64,000 nt of DNA from Puffinus mauretanicus (Eukaryota > Chordata > Aves > Procellariiformes > Procellariidae), in contig JAJKFH010000209.1 in assembly GCA_023333565.1 (NCBI GenBank), forward strand, positions 790,001 to 854,000. The letters run 5' to 3'. Shown here piece by piece: positions 53,323 to 64,000 of this stretch; position 1 is the first letter of the stretch, and each line of letters opens with the position of its first letter. The position numbers and the translations under genes were made by a program. The notes under the pieces were generated by a model. The model did no database searches and had not been told where the DNA came from. It saw nothing but the letters and a program-made list of their open reading frames with translations.

Positions 53323-54929
53323 AAGATAAGTATTTGAATTAATACAGTAATAGAATCCACAGTAACAAACATACTTTTAATTTTATCTTAAAAATGATCA
53401 TTGTAAGAACCAGCCTTCAGGTTACTCTGGAGAGCACACAACAGGACAGGGCAGAGGCGAGCTCAGTACTGATCATGGGTGAGAGGTGGCTGGTCCTCTG
53501 CCCCTTCATGGGGAAAGCCCTGATAGGAGAGGAGACAGACTCATGCCTGGTCACTCCTCACAGAACTCTTCAGTTACTGCATAAAATAAATTGCTAATCT
53601 AAAACATATAAACTGCGGGTAGATGAGGTCTGCTGCCCACCGGGAACTGTTGGCTAGCAGTTGTGCTTGAACTCTTAAAAGGAGAGACCTGCGTGTAGCT
53701 ACCTGTCTCCCTCAGTGCTCAAGCTACTAGGCTAGTGCGTTGGAGGATGGCTCAGCGCTGCTTCTGGCCATGGTTAGAAGCCTTCCCGGAGAGGACTCTA
53801 GGCCATGCAATGCCAGGTGAGGTGCCCCTGCTGAGGTGGCCCAGTGGGCCATGGCCAGCTGCCGCGGTCTGGAGCCTGTCGGTATGCGTGATGCTCTCTG
53901 CCTCCAGAAGAAGGAGGTGATGTAGTTCCCGGGCTGGAGTAACCCCTGCGCTGAGCCCTGGCTGGGAGCCTGGCGTGTGATGGGGCCCAAAGGGCTGCCA
54001 AGGAGCATTTCAACAGTGGGACAGGAGCGGTGGCAGAGCTCCAGTGCTCCAGCCTGCGCTCTGGTGCTCCTTAACACTGTATGTATGTGTGCAAGTATGT
54101 ACGTATACATAAATGAGCATTTCACCTGCCCCTGCCGTAGCCGCCCAGCTCAAAGAGTATCAAAAGGTCCGGTGTTACACGGTCTTTGCTTTAGGTGCTG
54201 CTTCCACCATTCATTTGCTTCCTTCTTCTGGCTTAAATGTTTTTATTTATTCTAGGTGTTTTTGCTAAGTGGGTATGTTTCTGTTTGATTTACTAACAAG
54301 CCAATAGTTCAGGAACAAAACAAAAATAAAAGTTTCATAAAGGCTCATAAATTAACAAATCGAGCCCAAGGGTGTCAGAAAAAGGGCTGTGCACACAGGC
54401 GCTGTAACGATTGCCATGTCCCTCTAAGGTCCCTTCAAATCGCCTCTCTCTACGAAACCAAACAGCCTTGCTACAGGCGGCTGCCCAGAGCCAGGCACAC
54501 AGGTGTGCTGCGCCAGCCTGGCACCAGTTTGCCGGTCTCCTGCTGGCATTCATGGCAACACCTTAATGACTCTCCAAGACAGCATAGTTTCAGACTGAAA
54601 AATTCAAGCAGCGCTCAGTATCTCTTAAACATAAAACTGAAGGTGATGCGCAAAACTCAATGCAAAACAGTTTGGAGGATGAATCAAGTAGCCTTTGGGA
54701 AGAAAGTGTACAGAAAAGCAGCGTAGGTCTGAAAGGAATGCAGGGGCAAGACAGAAACACAAAATCCCAGAAGATGAAGGGAATCACAGAAAAGGAAGAT
54801 TCAAGAGGAGGGAAAGGAGGACTGCAGTGAGGGTGGGTGAGTGTATTTTCCCAGTGAGTGAACTGCAAGGCGCGGGGCACTCACCAAGCGGTATGTAGGG
54901 CTGAAAGTTTAATTAGTACCTTCTTCTGC
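53323..54929. other. Intergenic, no supported gene
   Basis: Moderately GC-rich sequence at 53.6-54.1 kb with overlapping open frames on both strands, then AT-rich DNA. The overlap on both strands argues for composition rather than coding. Nothing recognisable. Confidence 0.45.
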
Positions 54930-55420
54930 GCTTTTTGATCTTTGCACAAAGCCTTTCTTCACACAAAGGACAGAGAGGTTTCTGTGGGGCTATATGGGAA
55001 GGACAGCCAGTGTCCCTCGGTTCAGCCATTTCCCGCATTTCCCGGAATAAATGGGATGCCTCTCCCTGTTCCTCCTGCCTTTCCCTCAGCCTCCGCAGAA
55101 AGACATTCCCGGGCCATTTCGCTGCGACGAAACGCACTAACCCGTGTGAAAGCAGTTTCTCCGGCGCGTAGTTTGCTCTCGCCACCAGATAACATGCGGC
55201 ACAAGCCCAGGACAAGCCAACACCCGCTCGCTCCCCAGGGCTGGGCTTGAGCTCCCCTTTTCTGCCGGCCCCCTCGGGCTGGCAGGGGGAGCGGCAGGAC
55301 GCCGGGGAGCCCTCGGCCCCTTCCCTCCCCGAGCGAGGGCATCGGGAAGGGAGCGGGGCGGTCACCGGTTTACCTCCATCGATTTGAAGGTGAGGGGGAA
55401 GACCCGCCGCCGGCGCTGCT
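54930..55420. promoter_or_regulatory. CpG island upstream of COCH
   Basis: A CpG-dense stretch, densest at 55100-55420, lying about 2.3 kb before the COCH start codon. It may be a distal promoter or enhancer of COCH, or the start of an antisense transcript. A minus-strand donor sequence (GATGGAG followed by GTAAAC) lies at about 55376. A 178-codon minus frame spans it but opens at GTG and matches nothing I know. Confidence 0.55.
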
Positions 55421-56799
55421 AGCCGCACGGCAGGCACCTTCTCTAACACGCTGTTTGGCTTCCCAGAATCTTTTATTTAAAAACAATAATAAAAAAAAAT
55501 AAGCAAGCCCTCTTCTCTCTTAACTACCGCAGCTCTGAGAAAACCGTCAACCGAAAGTGTGAACCATTTCTGAAAAGTACCGAGCACCCTCTGCATCTGT
55601 GGGGAACACCTCAGGGAGAGGCGAGCTCAGGGGCAGAGTTTTTAGCGGCCATTGCCAACTCTTTAATCGATCACCGAAGGCGAAAGATGACCGACCCACT
55701 CGGGTGAACCCCTAGTTGGGGCGGGAGCCTGCTGGTGACCAGTAATTCCTTGACAAGCTCTCGGGACCCGGAGAAGCGGAGAGAAACGCCAGCAGAAGTT
55801 CCCGACATCTGCACCAACTGCCTTGAATAATTTTGCATTTGAGATGCTCCTGTAGGAGAAGACGGTGCCACGAGGGAAGCGTCGCCACCTTTATCCTGTG
55901 TGCGAAGCATAAAAACGTGTTTCTGGGACGATCAAAGCTGGGGGGGAGGGAGGAGGGTCGTGTTCTCACCGCTTCTGCGCTTTGTTTGAATTAAACTCCT
56001 AAAAAGAGAATTACGAATTACTTACCCGGTCCTGCTTCCTATTTTGCTATGGGCGGCATATCTCTGAGCAGATCGCAGAGTTCTCAGATATATTTATATT
56101 CAATTATACGAAGACATATTTCACAATGCGCATTTTTATGCCACCAGCTATAAAAAAGAAAAGCCCGAAAGCGAGTTGCATTGATCAGCTGCCTCCCGAA
56201 AGACGGCTGCTGCCGTCCCCGCTCGCTCCCGCAGCTGACTGCAATGCCTGCACTTAATTTTCTGCTGCGGCAAATCCGTTAACATGCTAATTCCTATGAA
56301 TTCTGAGAGTTTATTTATATTTGAAAGTTTATGTCTGGGAACAGCCGTCCCAGCAGAGGTGAAACAGCGGATGCCGGCAGCCAGCAAAGAACACAATTTT
56401 AAGGCATTCGTTGAAATAAACGCACTCCTGCCTCTCTTCCCACCCATTCATAAGTAATCCGATCATGCATAAGTAATCTGATCATTTCACACTCGTGCCA
56501 GCTAATACTTTACGCCACATACGGATGTATGCATTGAACTACGAAAACGAAGCAGGCTCTAAAGTGGAGTTTTTTGCTTGATTAGTCTGGTTTGCTTTTG
56601 TTTTCCTTTTTTTTTTTTGGGGGGGGGGGTTGTTTGTTTTTTCTTCTTTAATTTAAGCAAAGTTTTGCTTAAATGAAAGGTAGGTACCTGTAATATTTAC
56701 GCTAACATTTTAGGCCAAATACAAACGATACAATAGCGCTGGTTAGGATATTTCCCTCTCTTCGAAAGATTAAATTAGCCTTAAATTCCCCAGTTCTCT
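55421..56799. other. COCH distal upstream region
   Basis: A non-coding region of mixed composition. It contains a 19-bp tandem duplication at 56449-56485 with TAATCC/TAATCT cores, and a T12-G11 homopolymer junction at 56607-56629. Confidence 0.5.
56449..56485 (+). repeat. Tandem duplication, 19 + 18 bp
   Basis: CATAAGTAATCCGATCATG is followed directly by CATAAGTAATCTGATCAT, with a single internal C/T difference. TAATCC is the consensus of K50-type homeodomain factors such as OTX and PITX. Any regulatory role is inference. Confidence 0.85.
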
Positions 56800-58100
56800 C
56801 TTTTGCAGCGCCCCGCGGGACGAGTCAACGCCCCAGGACCGCTGCGGCTTGGCCAGGCTGGCCCGGGGCGGGCGGGGGTACCGGCCGCTCTGCCTTCGGC
56901 AGCGCTTCCCGCGCTGGAACCGAGCAGGGGCGAGCACAGGAGGAGCCGGGGCAGTACTCGTGAAAGCTTTGCCCCTTCCTTCACTTTCGAAGAAGGGCCG
57001 GGTGTTGTGGCGAAGTAACTGATAGTTCATTCGCATTTCTTAAGATATCTGGAATAAAGATATCTGAAATAAGGTATTCGATAATTATAATTAAGGTATC
57101 TGAGACAGGTATTCAAAAGCTGTAGGCGGACGGCAGTTAGAGGAGTGTGCGGGCAGGTCTGGAAAGGCAAATAGCAAAGGCGGCGTACCGGGCACGGGAA
57201 GGTCCGTGTGCCCCCGCCGCCCGCCCGGAGCGGATCAGCCCCTGCGGGCCGGGCGGCGGGAGGTACCGGGGCGGGGGGCGAATCGCTTAACCCGATGGCT
57301 TGAGGCGGCTTTGGGGCGCCGTTGCCGGAGGACCCCGGCTGTGCCCAGGTGGAAGCGGCAGGCGGGGGCGCGGCGGGGGCGGGACAGCAGCACCTGCCGG
57401 GCCTTGCCCAGCCCCGTGCCCGCTCCCTCCTTCCCCCCCGCCCCGGCCACCCTCGCCCGCCCCAGTGCTCATGCGCCCCGGGAGAGGTTTAAAGCGGGCG
57501 CGGCAGCTGCCGCCGGCTGTACGGCTCCGCGGAGGTGCTGGGGCAGCGCGGAAGGGACGGCCCGCGGTGGGGCGGCGCGCCGCCCCGGGAACGCTGCGTT
57601 GCGCTGCTCCCCCGGCCTCTGCTCTCCTCGGCACCCCCGGGGTGCGGGCGCCCCCCGCCGCCATGTGGCTCGCCCCCCTTCTCCTCGGTGGGTACCGCGG
57701 GGAGCGGCGCGGGGCTGGCGGGGCGGGCGCGGAGCATCGCCCCGACCCGCTCCCTGTCTGTTCGCAGGTGCCTTCCTGCTCTCCAGCCCCGTGCGTGGGA
57801 GCGACGGCTCGGGTGAGTTGGCCGCCCCCCTCCCTCCACCTCCTCACGGGGGCTTTCCCCCTCGGACCGTCTCTGCCGGTCCCTCCCGGCTTCCCCGCCG
57901 CGCCCGGTTGCGGCCGCCTCCCGCCGGGAGCCTGACACGGCGGGGCGCGGGCGCTGCCTCGGACGGCCCGCTCCGGGGAGCGGTGCGAGCTGCGGGGCCG
58001 CTGCCGCCGCGGAGGGCTGCCCGGGGGCCGGCCGGGCCCCGCCGTGTCAGGCTCCTCGGGAGATGGCCCCGGGGCAGGCTGCAGAGGGGCACGGAGGATG
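56800..58100. promoter_or_regulatory. COCH: CpG-island promoter of COCH
   Basis: Very GC- and CpG-rich, covering the COCH start. A TTTAAA box at 57488-57493, flanked by GC boxes (GGGCGG types), lies 170 bp before the start codon and would place transcription initiation near 57515-57525. Open frames of up to 330 codons run through both strands here. They are a consequence of the lack of AT-rich stop codons, not separate genes. Confidence 0.75.
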
Positions 58101-61100
58101 CCTGGGAACGCTTCCAAATGGGGGTGACGCTCCCTCCTGGCACAGGTTGATGAAGAGCAGTGGTGACAAGTGTCCCCATCAAGGGGAGTGCTGATAGCAA
58201 GAGTGAGTGGGGGTGTTTGTGTGTGTTGTGAAGGCACTCGTGTAGTGCTTGGTAACTTGAGGATCTCTGACATATTTCTGACCATGGGATCGATTAAAAA
58301 CTTTCTGAACCTGCCCTGCCGTTATTTTGACCTGGAAAGCAAAAGAACATACTTAAGATGCCTAGCAGGGCAGGGGCTGCCCGCCGCGCCATGCCCTATC
58401 GGACTGCATCCCTGCTGCTGGAGAGTGGGCTCTCCTGGAGCCAGAGTCAATTCATGGGAACCAGGAGCCATAGGAAGCAGTCAAAGAAATAATATGCCAG
58501 AAGGACGCAAGCGGCTTGTCTGCCCCTTCCAGCGGAGCCTTTCACCAAGGGGAGGGCAGGAGCCTCCAGAAGGATGTGCTTCCAGATGCAGGCCTGGCCT
58601 GCAGAAGGTGAGTGACCTCAAGCTTTTCTGAATCGTTCTTCAGGATTTCACAGTCATTAGGAAGCACGGTTTGCCGCTCAGTTTGTGTTCAGTCAAACAT
58701 TTGGAAAAATCTTTTGTGCTACAGTGATGATAGCTATATGTCACAGGAGTGCTATGGCTAAAAAAGAGGAAAAAAAAATGCACAGCAATAGAAAACCTAC
58801 TCCAACCCCAATTCCTTTCCTCTTTATTTTACAGGTGCATTACAGATGAAGTGTCAACTTCATTATAGAAAAGTTTCTATAATGCTTCCTCCTAGGGTTG
58901 GAGAGGAAGCCACCGTAATCTGAAGGTAACTGGAATCAACTAAAACCTTAAGGGAATATTGGCAAAATGTAATTTTACTTTCATATGGTTACCAAAAGTA
59001 CCAGGATGTGTTTGTATATAAAATGTGAACAGTTATTGTAAGATATTGTCTCTTACCGTTATTTGGAGCCTAAATTCAGCAGCATTTGGTTATTGAACTA
59101 GAAGCTTGCAGGAACTTTTTATAAAAGTATTTATATTATGTTTTTCAAAGTAATGACAGAACATTAGCTTCCTCAAAAATCTGCTGTGTTTAGGCTCATA
59201 ACTACTCAGGGAGATCTTAAAGGATCCTATACCTTTCCTTGTACTCCCCCTGAAATACATACAAATACCTCAGAGTTCAACAATTCTGGTTTACCATATA
59301 TGAGACTGACTGTATGGTTGGGTAAATGTTGGCATGAGATAGTAAGTGACCTTAAGTTAATCAGAAAGGGGCAAATATCAAATTTAAATTGATAATATAG
59401 TCTTGATCAGATTTTCTAAGCCCATTGCCCTTGTCCATATCAGGATGTATACTTAACATTACATGAATCAGTATGTCATCTGTGAACATGTTTTCCAAAA
59501 TAAAACCAGGTATATATCTACTAGTATGTCTCTTTTGTATCTTACGCAAACAATATTCCTTGCATAAGATATAAAACCCAGGCTTGTTTGAAGCCTTAAG
59601 ATAAAAAAAAAGGACTCCAAATATTTCTGTTTTGCAAAGAAACAATACTAAGTACTAAAAAGAATAAGAAGCAAAATAGAGATGTACATTGTATTTTATG
59701 ACCCATAAAGATATCTCAGTCTTAGCAATCACTGATTTTTAAAATTTTGTTTATAATAATATACATAGGGATTCGTTTCCTTTACAGAAACAAATTCTGC
59801 TTTCCCAAAGCAATACATGGAAACTTCAAGGTTAGAAAAGCTCAAGTTTTGGCTATGGATTTTATTTTTCTAGAGTCTTAAATTAGTGGCTTCTGTAAAA
59901 ACATTGAGAACTGGGCATAAGAAACAGCCATTTGGGGCAAATCAGAGTACACGGGATGAGGCACCAAAAAGATGGAAATGCTGAAATGATTGAAAGCATG
60001 GTTATTGGTTGGATGTTTTAGGAGAGGAGTAAGCCTTTGCTTTTATTTTTCTTTTTTAGGTCAACAGTGATGGAAGACAATCATCCCTACGTTTAAAAAT
60101 GGCTTAAATTAGGAAGAAATACAGTTTCTTTTCTTCATACTGTGTTTTTATGATGTAGCCTGATGTAGTGTGTTTTGTGAGGCTTAAAGAGTGTGTGTCT
60201 TGACAGAGTGGGATGATGGTCAATTTGTTACAGTTCTGAAGGCCTGGTTTTATATCACATAATGTAGGTCTCTAGTCCTCATCAGAGCCCAGAATGGGTA
60301 AGAGTCTAGGACTGAATCCTTTCCTGTAAATTACAAACTTATCTTTCGTTCTTCCAAAAATACATGGATTTAGAGTATTGGATCACATAAGTACCCAGAG
60401 AAATGCCTCAGCTGCTACTGCTCTTGCATTCTTAAATTACAGTTACTTTATATAGATAGCTTTTTGGCTGTTTCTGCTATAGTGAAATATCTTGGATACA
60501 CTAACAACCACCTTCTTCAATTTTAATAGTAATATCACATATGAAATTTGGGAGAATGATTAGTATGTAAGCTGTCAAAGAACTATTCTATATTGTCTAG
60601 TATTCAGACCTGATTAATACATTTTCCTGTTCGCAATGGACTACTTGTAATTTTATAGGTTGGATAGCTGATGATTAACTAACAGGGAAGAAAAGTCCAC
60701 TGCAGAGTTGGTATCATAAGTCTTAATTTTGGTACCAAGTACTTATCATTTTGATACTGCACCCAACATTCCTAATATTAGTCTCAGCTATAGAAGTATA
60801 GCTTTTTGAAAACTCTATTTACATAGGAAAAAAAGAGATTGTTGCTTTTTATTTAGTGGCATAATGTTCTTCAAAGTGTGTGTAACCTCTGTGCTGATGC
60901 AGCTGAGATATGAACTGCTAAAGCCTCTCGCTCCAGTATGTCATCTCTTCAGCTCACACAGCAGCAACTCACCCCCTTCCCTCTCATGGTGTAGATAAGG
61001 ATCACGACAGACTTTAGGCAGCCATTACCTAAAATCCCATGGCTGGGCTACAACAGATTTCTGTGTTTTCCTAAGTAGGGAAAACAGCAAGATTTTTTTT

Positions 61101-63645
61101 TTTCCTCATCTTCTGTGCTATGTAAAATGTTAGTCTGACATATGACTATAATTAGTAAGTACCTGGTAGTGAGGAAAATACAGATCTCCAAATAATAAAG
61201 GGTTCATTAACTAGACATGTCTAATTACTGTCTTCGTATGCTCAGCCTGCCAAGGAATTCAGTCAAGTACAGTACATTAGAAATGACAGCTATTAAAACT
61301 TCCTGTGGTGTCTAGCACTTTTGGAGGCTGGAAAAAATGTTGCAGGGTGCATGGCACAAGCAGTACTGTGAGAGCAGAGGTTACCCGAGATGCTCATTGC
61401 GGTGATTCCTCCGAGGATATCTAGCCTTCCGGCTGCTGTTTGATTCTGATGGTTGTGCTAGTTATCACCTGGTGGATAGTACTTGATTAGTGTCCAGTAA
61501 TTAGCTAACACACTTGTAGAACTTTCATTAAAGGATTAGGGGACTCAAACAGCAAAGAAAATTAACTACTTTTAGCATAACACCAATAATCTAGCACTTT
61601 TAACAATGAAAATAAGAAGCTTCTAGGTATAGGCATGGTGATTCTGCTTGGTTTTTCAGACTCTTGTTTTTAAGGCAAATGTATAGGACTAAACATGGAG
61701 AGGATGTGTGTCTTAGGTAAGACTGTAAGTCCTAAAAAATCTTCTTTGTTTTTAGGATACTTGAGAATTGGATTAAATCACTTTACAGTGGTTCTTGCTA
61801 GGTAGACAGCTTTTATTATTTTGAGAAGGGAAAAATGAAAAAGTATTTACTGCTTTTTTTTTTCTTGTTCTGGACTATATAGACATATTTAGCATATTTA
61901 AGTCACACCTTTGTGCTGACAAATAGCAGGAAAGATTTTTTTCAGGAAGATGTCATTAGGTAGTTTGACATAATTTCAGTATAGCATTAATGAGGATTAC
62001 ATATACTTAAAAGTAGAACTACATGCATGGTCTGTGAATATGTGTTCAATTTATGCAGCCAGAATGAACAGACACACTTCCCTGTGTACAGCACCTCCGG
62101 TTGTAACTGTTTTGCTTTTCAGTTCTAAAGTCAGTGAGATTAGCATCCATCCGCTGATGAGGAATAGAGCATGCTCCAAAGAACTTCAAATAACAGCAGC
62201 TTATGTTGGGGTCAGTAACCCTAGGGTAAGAGTGGAAAGAGTGGGCAGGGAAGCAGGTGAGAGACAGATCACTGATCCTCGAAACATACTCTCCTTGGGA
62301 TATAATGCTGATACGTTGGCCAGCCTCTGTCAGCTCTCATCTTAATATTGTGAAAAAGTAATACTCCGAGTGCATGTAGAAAAAGGTTCTTGCACCTTCT
62401 AGTGCTCAGCAAGGGCAAGATATGCTCTTAGGAAATTCAGAATAAATATCCAGTCATGGGTTGAACTTACAATGCTGAATTGATGTTGATCTAAGCCAAA
62501 ACCCTGATTTGCTGTGCTGTCGGACCAGCTGAATGTGCTGTCCTGTGTAGTAGGATGGCAGTAAGTATCCAAGATAACGACCTTAAGTTTTCAAAAGAAA
62601 AAGCATCAATTTGCCAAGTAAAATTGTATAGCGGTGTAAATCTGTGTCTGCATATCTACATTGCACATATGCAAGCACAGTGAAAGCTTAATGATGATAA
62701 TCCGAGGAGCAGCTTTTAAGAAAACAAACAAAAAAAAGGCAGAGTTCTATGTGAAAAATGCATGTGCCTCAGCTGAATAAATAACTTCTGTCTCACTGGG
62801 TGAATCTGACAGTCCTTTGCACAATGATAATGATATAAGCTTCATTGCAATGAATTGATATGAATGTTCTAGATGTTACTATGTTACTGGAGCAAGGAGA
62901 TGGGTATTCCTTTTTTTACACTGGCCTCAGTAGGATTTATTGCAGAGGTTAAGGGAAATGCTGGTGTCAGCCTGCTTCATGAATGCCACTGGAGAGGAGG
63001 TTCGGAGTTTCCCAAGTGATTTATAGATGTCTTATGGCTGGAGATTACTGTGGGGACATAGGAGTCATTTAATTTCTTTCTTGGAGAGTGCTGCCCACTC
63101 CTGTGTTCCACCAACCCTTGAAGGTCTTCCCCTTGCCCTTCTGTCTCTGCAGTAAACTTACAGATGTGAATTGCTTTTCTCCCTGTAATATTCCTTGGAT
63201 ATTATTTTAATGTTGGTTTAGTGTTGTTTGCTCATTTTTTTTACCCTTTCTACCTTTTTCTGCCTTTTCTTTCCCATAAATAATTTAAAAGTGTATTCTT
63301 CCTTGTCATAACTGTACACTTGTAAGCTCCAAAGATGTCTTTTCAGACATACTGGAGTGTAAGATGAGACAGTGTACCTAATTTCAAATTCAAACATTGC
63401 TTTAAACTTAAACTCTAGAGAGATTAAAAAAAAACCAACAACCAACCCTTAAGATTTTCAGGTCACAGGTTCTTTTTTTTTTCTTTAGTTTCCACTGCTA
63501 TCACATGCTTTACAAGAGGACTTGATCTTAGAAAGGAGACAGAAGATGTCCTTTGCCCAGCAAACTGTCCTCTATGGCAATTTCACGTCTTTGGGGATGG
63601 AGTTTATGCCTCTCTTTCCAGTATCTGCGGAGCTGCCATACACAG
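57663..63645 (+). CDS. COCH: COCH (cochlin), first three coding exons, partial at right edge
   Basis: Cochlin is a secreted extracellular-matrix protein abundant in the inner ear and also found in lymphoid follicles, built from an N-terminal LCCL domain and two von Willebrand A domains. Coding exons here are 57663-57687, 57768-57812 and 63489-63645. The start ATG is in a strong context (GCCGCC before it). Joined, residues 1-19 form a signal peptide (MWLAPLLLG, then [10 protein letters not shown]), followed by SDGSVST and the LCCL start [14 protein letters not shown]. Splice phases agree: G|GT encodes Gly9 and G|TT encodes Val24. The third exon ends in phase 2 before GTAAGT, and the rest of LCCL and both vWA domains lie beyond the window. 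The bird leader is shorter than the human one and unrelated in sequence outside its hydrophobic character. The downstream position on the same strand as SCFD1 matches conserved synteny. Exon 1-2 assignment rests on phase fit and the leader pattern; exon 3 is unmistakable. Confidence 0.95.
57813..63488 (+). other. COCH: COCH intron 2
   Basis: A 5.7 kb intron between the signal-peptide exon and the LCCL exon. Its first 300 bp belong to the CpG island; the rest is AT-rich. I see no nested gene, RNA or clear transposon. Sequence from 63646 to the right edge is the start of the next intron. Confidence 0.7.
63489..63645 (+). CDS. COCH: COCH exon 3, N-terminal half of LCCL domain
   Basis: A 157-nt exon with a long polypyrimidine acceptor (T-rich, CTTTAG) and a GTAAGT donor. 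It carries the LCCL cysteines at predicted residues 30, 46, 50 and 70 and the signature [12 protein letters not shown]. Positions equivalent to human Pro51 and Val66, where DFNA9 deafness mutations occur, are the ancestral Pro47 and Val62 here. The loop between them reads [14 protein letters not shown], versus an acidic loop in human cochlin. Confidence 0.97.
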
Positions 63646-64000
63646 GTAAGTCCCATGATTGCTAATCAATGTGTTAAGCAAGCTTATATAGTCTTGCCAC
63701 ACTTTTAAATTTTAATTTGATGCCATCATAATAGAGATCTTTCTGGACTTTGGGAGACATACTAACTCAATAGGAGTGTCATTAGGAGAAGAGAGAACAA
63801 GGAAGATCTGAGTTTGTGTTAGTGTTCCTGAAAACTGCTTCATTAACTTTCTCTGAAATGGCACAGCAGCAGACGAACTTTCACAGTAAGATTACTTATG
63901 TGTAACTGGTAGACATGGAAGGATACAGTGTAAGTAGTAACTAATTAGAGAATAAAAGCAGATTCCCTTTCTGACTTTCATTTACATGAAATTTTTTCTG

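Noticed and set aside
54913..55449. 178-codon minus frame
   Set aside because: It opens at GTG inside a CpG island, has no family features, and is compositionally driven.
57206..58285. Overlapping 314-codon plus and 332-codon minus frames
   Set aside because: They cover the CpG-island promoter and first COCH exons on both strands. Low stop density at high GC explains them, and the peptides are low-complexity Arg/Pro/Gly/Ala.

Overview
This window is vertebrate nuclear DNA, and it is almost certainly avian. Three things point to that: intron-split genes with GT-AG junctions, an archetypal 3' fragment of a chicken-repeat-1 (CR1) LINE, and a bird-type endogenous-retrovirus LTR. The sequence is mostly AT-rich, with sharp CpG-dense islands near 55-58 kb. 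No bacterial-style operon, CRISPR array or compact gene cluster is present.

Layout. (1) 1-18960: the 3' part of SCFD1 (Sly1, the ER-Golgi SM protein) on the plus strand. Ten coding exons run to the stop at 18777, followed by a short 3'UTR. (2) About 18960-57480: a 38.5 kb gene desert. It contains an orphan CpG-dense patch (26.1-26.4 kb), a solo LTR (34540-35061), a possible second LTR-like unit (39286-39689), a pair of diverged 120-bp repeat blocks (49.9 and 50.5 kb), a 5'-truncated CR1 (53093-53322) and a CpG island at 54.9-55.4 kb. (3) 57300-64000: the CpG-island promoter and first three coding exons of COCH (cochlin) on the plus strand. These cover the signal peptide and about half of the LCCL domain; the gene runs off the right edge.

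The order SCFD1 then COCH, both in the same direction, matches the conserved vertebrate order (human 14q12: G2E3-SCFD1-COCH-STRN3). The two genes have unrelated roles: SCFD1 is a housekeeping vesicle-fusion factor, and COCH encodes a secreted inner-ear and immune extracellular protein.

I found no convincing new biological system. The most useful things to check are a scatter of minus-strand exon-like segments in the intergenic region (a possible unannotated transcript), the orphan CpG patch, a NAGNAG splice acceptor in SCFD1, and tandem repeats in the COCH upstream region. Most open reading frames of 60-330 codons in this window are chance or GC-composition effects, and several begin at GTG or TTG rather than ATG.
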